DNA of 64,000 nucleotides from Anastatus disparis (taxonomy: Eukaryota; Arthropoda; Insecta; Hymenoptera; Eupelmidae), in NCBI GenBank assembly GCA_017163975.1, contig JAFFSR010000034.1, positions 1 to 64,000 of the forward strand. The letters run 5' to 3'. Below are positions 61,207 to 64,000 of this stretch, one piece after another. How positions within the stretch are numbered: position 1 is the stretch's first letter; every line of letters starts with the position of its first letter. The notes under the pieces were generated by a model. It searched no databases. It saw only the letters and a program-made list of their open reading frames with translations, and had not been told where the DNA came from. A program made the position numbers and the translations under genes.

Positions 61207-61503
61207 TGTCGCAGTTTCGGGCGCGATCGATCGCGTGCTCGCGTGGAGTGGGGGAGCTCGCGCGCCTTTTTCTCGTAGGACGCCATTGTTCTCTCCCGTA
61301 TAAGAGGCCCCGCGTGGATTTCTATCAGTTCAGTTCATCGTGGGCTGGCGAACAGCCAGCACTCAACCATCGGCGTCCATTTAATTTCTTATAGTTAACC
61401 TTGTATTCTTTTGTTTTGATCGTTTGATAGTTGTGATTACTACTGTTTGAATGTCGGCGTTTGTTTTTGGTCTTGGTGAAAGGAACGCCTTCTGATTCCA
61501 ACA
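61207..61503 (+). repeat. BEL/Pao 3' LTR
   Basis: 297 bp, identical to the 5' LTR except at 61379. Followed directly by aatag, the second target-site copy. Confidence 0.97.
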
Positions 61504-61508
61504 AATAG

Positions 61509-62966
61509 GTTCTCACCAGTCTCACGAATGGACCAAGGATAACCTCTGTGCCCTGCTGAAGCAGGACCGGGTACACCCCGTCCACCCCGGGAGACTTAAA
61601 CGGCCCAAAGGAGAACCAGTACCACCTGACACGGTCTGCGGAGACAATCCTAGCCGCAAGCTTCACCCTAGCTGACTTATCAGTGGGTCCACCGCAATCA
61701 GGATCCCGATTCACCCTTGAAGGGGTATTGGGTTGATCACTCTCTTCACCCTCCAGGTTAATAAAATTTGGAAAGTGCGTCCTCATCAGGCAGCACAATG
61801 TCTCCTCGTCCGTCACTGAGTAACCACCCTCTGGAAGCCTAATGGCACCCAACCATGCTTCTGGATTCTGTGCAAACAGTTTGTCTTATCGAGATGCCTC
61901 CGGACCTTGTTCCACTTCCAAACAGAACTTCCTCCATCCTTCCGTGTGGGCCATTCTGACCTCCCTTCTGTATTCTTTCTGTTTGTTCCTCCACTTCTGC
62001 CAAGGTAACTCCGCTTTGGATTTCTTGCCCTTTTTGAACAATCTTTCGATTATCTCCTTAAGAGTTTCTGGTTTGTGGTTCCACCATGGAGACTTATATT
62101 TTGTCCTTGCTTTCTTGAGAGGACAGCTCTTAGAGAATGCCGAGATAATGGACTGTTGGAGCATTTCCGCTGCCCCTTATATCTCTTCCCTATTCCCAAT
62201 ATTTTTTGGGAATTCTCTCATCGCTATTAAGAGTTACTTTTTGTATGTACCCCAGTCCGTGTTCCTTGGGTCCCTAATCTATTTGACCTCCTGAAACATA
62301 AAACAAATATTAAACGTTATCTGTGCATGATCAGAGAGCATCGGTTCTTCTGACACTCTCCAATCCTGCACAGCATGAATAAAGTTTTGTGAACACAGTG
62401 TTAGGTTGATTACCTCTCTTCTCTTTATATTAAAGAAGGTAGGTTTCGAACCCCTATTAATAATATCTAGTTCTGTGGTGGCTAAGTAGTCGAGTAGGGT
62501 TGATCCTCTAGCATTCGTTTCCGTGCTGCCCCACACCGTATGGTGCGCATTGGCATTACATCCTAAAACTAGAGGGAGCCCCCTCTCGCCACAATAGTCC
62601 ACCAACTTAATTACCTCTTTTATAGGAATTTCTTCCTTATAGGGGAGGTAGACTGAAGCTAGTACTACCTTCTCAGAAACATCTCTTGTGGAGAGTTTTA
62701 CCTTAGTAGCCACTACATCTCGAGTGATGAATACTATAAGTGGCGTGTTTTCTAGATCTTTGATCCAGATACACGCTCTGGGTTCGACTGCTGTTGGGTC
62801 TTTGACAATTTTGTTACCTCTTCCAAGTCTTTTGATTGAGCCTTTGACGGTCCATGGTTCTTGTATTAATGATACATATGTGTGCGCCGCAGACTGACTC
62901 CTCGCAAGAAGAGTTTAGGAGTCTTTACTGTGGTGCAAGTGAATCTGAGTAATTTTAAGGATCCCC
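61509..62966 (-). pseudogene. LOA-like ORF2: endonuclease and N-terminal reverse transcriptase, broken
   Basis: Starts around 62966 on the minus strand (KITQIHLHHSKDS, then a stop, then AAHTYVSLIQEPWTVKG). Endonuclease motifs: LIQEPW, VLASVYLP, LGCNANAHHTVWGS, and SDHAQITF near 62300-62340. The linker is readable at 61886-62164 (KYKSPWWNHKPETL), and RT begins with GPFKSPGVDGVYPVLLQQG near 61550-61610. Stops occur near 62918, 62279, 62235, 62180 and 61886. The frame reaches the BEL insertion and continues at 55028. Confidence 0.85.
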
Positions 62967-62983
62967 TCTATTTAGAAGTTCCG

Positions 62984-64000
62984 CTATTGATTACTTGATG
63001 CTTCCACGGTCTTGGCGGCGTATCTAACTTTAACTCTGTCCATACCGTAGTAAGCCTTGTTGTCTGATAAACTCAGACTTTTGAGAGACGATTCGGAAAT
63101 CCCGATTATAAGCAACATTCCTTTCTTGTTCAACTTACCTTCCGACTGTTTCGTTGACCCTTGGTCCGGTTGAGTCCTCGGCTGGTCCTTCTGTTGTGCT
63201 GGACCCTGTTGTTGTTGCAGTTTGCTTGACTTCCGGGATTCCAAAACCGCATACAGCCTTCAGCCATCCAACTTGAGTGACAGATTGAGTTTTTCCAGCC
63301 TCTTCAGCGCTACTCCTGGTTCTTCCTTTGAAGGTAGTCGAATCGTGGCCCTAATCAGACATTGGAAGAGCTCAATCCCCCCTACTCTGAGGATGGGAGC
63401 ACGTGGCGGACTCTTCTCACCCATCTGCCGCACAAACCACTCCCTGCTGAATCGGTCCGCTGGCACGACCACCATTGCACCGTTCTTTATTGTGAAGTCT
63501 TCGAACCTTGGCAGTTGCCCGTCCTCTATTTGGTCTGAGCGCTCCTCAATCTCCTTGCAAAGATTCGTCAGATCATCTGACGAGAAGCACTTATCTGGAT
63601 ACTCCACTGGAACCACCACTACCGTGAGTGGGTTTGTTCTTTGTGCGATGGACAGGGACCCTTCTCCGGATCCAACGTTGTTTCATTTAGGGGTCTTTGC
63701 CCCTCTGGTAGAGTATCGCATGATTTTTTGGGTCTTTTGACTCCTTTGATTTGAGAGGGAGTCAAGGGCAAAGAGGAGGGCATCGTGTCCTCTTGACATT
63801 TTTTCCTCCTCTGAGTGCTCCCCATTCTCTTCGAATAATTGGCAGTTTTCCCTTCCAGGTTCACCAGCATAGTTCCGGTTCCTCTTTCCAGGTTCACCAA
63901 CGAAGTTCTAGTTCTCCCTTCTAGGTTTACCAGCGTGTTATGGGTTCCCCTTTCCAGGTTCACCGGCGTGTTGGCAGACACTGGTTGCACTTCTGGTTGG
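62984..64000 (-). pseudogene. LOA-like ORF1 (Gag-like), 5' end outside the window
   Basis: Pieces 63619-63990, 63260-63619 and 62984-63244 on the minus strand form one protein broken by frameshifts near 63619 and 63250. The N-terminal piece has four copies of a 12-residue unit (TxLVNLERGT type). The middle (PRFEDFTIKNGAMVVVPADR, SREWFVRQM) is the RNA-binding ORF1 region known from LOA-type elements, and the end has LLIIGISESSLKSLSLSDN. A Gln-rich stretch lies at 63175-63235. Confidence 0.75.
63850..63975 (-). repeat. 36-bp tandem repeat inside LOA-like ORF1
   Basis: Four in-frame units built round ccaggttcaccagc-type sequence (minus-strand product TLVNLEGRT and variants). Confidence 0.8.

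Larger units (their letters stand above)
55034..61503 (+). mobile_element. BEL/Pao LTR retrotransposon, nearly complete
   Basis: 6470 bp: 5' LTR, primer site, leader, gag, pol with protease, reverse transcriptase, RNase H and integrase, purine-rich tract, 3' LTR. Target duplication aatag at 55029-55033 and 61504-61508. No envelope gene. It is inserted in the reverse transcriptase region of the LOA-like element on the opposite strand. Confidence 0.97.
50911..64000 (-). mobile_element. LOA-like non-LTR retrotransposon, decayed, interrupted twice
   Basis: Reads on the minus strand from beyond the right edge to an (AAT)n tail at 50911-50940. Order: ORF1 (62984-64000), endonuclease (about 62280-62966), linker and reverse transcriptase (61509-62270 and about 53900-55028), RNase H (53709-53720, then 51296-51910), a C-terminal Cys-His motif and a short 3' UTR. 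This layout, the NANAHHTVWGS phrase and the AAT-type tail fit the LOA group. Net length without insertions is at least 4.8 kb. Numerous shifts and stops make it inactive. Confidence 0.85.

Overview
The window is gene-poor and repeat-packed DNA from an arthropod. R1-clade, LOA-like and BEL/Pao retrotransposons, long foldback elements and AT-rich spacers point to an insect, and I would guess a hymenopteran such as an ant, with low confidence. I see no convincing single-copy host gene. Nearly everything recognisable is a mobile element, a relic of one, or a simple repeat.

Region 1 (1-19600) is a microsatellite-retrotransposon train. A (TCA)n block of about 1.84 kb passes into a (TTA)n block of about 0.9 kb. 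Five R1-clade non-LTR elements follow, all on the + strand, each entering abruptly from (TTA)n and ending in poly(A) followed by (TTA)n. Family A (2756-5015 and 10201-11347) carries ORF1 only. Family B (5765-9819, 11446-17483 and the old relic 17888-19559) carries ORF1 and ORF2; one ORF2 (6024-9137) is intact and the other differs by single-A losses in A-runs. The families have different 3' UTRs but share a CCACCC/GGGTGG hairpin, so family B enzymes could mobilise family A in trans.

Region 2 (19600-50900) is AT-rich DNA dense in foldback/MITE elements whose ends and target duplications can often be read directly (TA, TAA, TTAA, TTCAA). It includes a twin 381-bp MITE pair, a 2-kb palindrome with a MITE in one arm only, a degenerate DNA transposon with long inverted repeats and a broken minus-strand transposase-like gene (29574-32796), an LTR-like repeat and a Gag fragment, and an unusual AAGCTT-saturated element (41693-44621) holding a 219-bp tandem array.

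Region 3 (50911-64000) is a decayed LOA-like non-LTR element on the minus strand, still running at the right edge of the window. It is interrupted by an unidentified 1.79-kb inverted-repeat element (51913-53706) and by a nearly pristine 6.47-kb BEL/Pao LTR retrotransposon (55034-61503). The latter has 297-bp LTRs differing at one base, a 5-bp target duplication, a tRNA-Tyr-type primer site, and a gag and pol in one frame separated by a UGA stop followed by CUA.

The genes work only in the sense of transposition: ORF1/Gag proteins package RNA; the ORF2 and Pol enzymes cut, copy or integrate; the short elements are probably passengers of transposases not present here.
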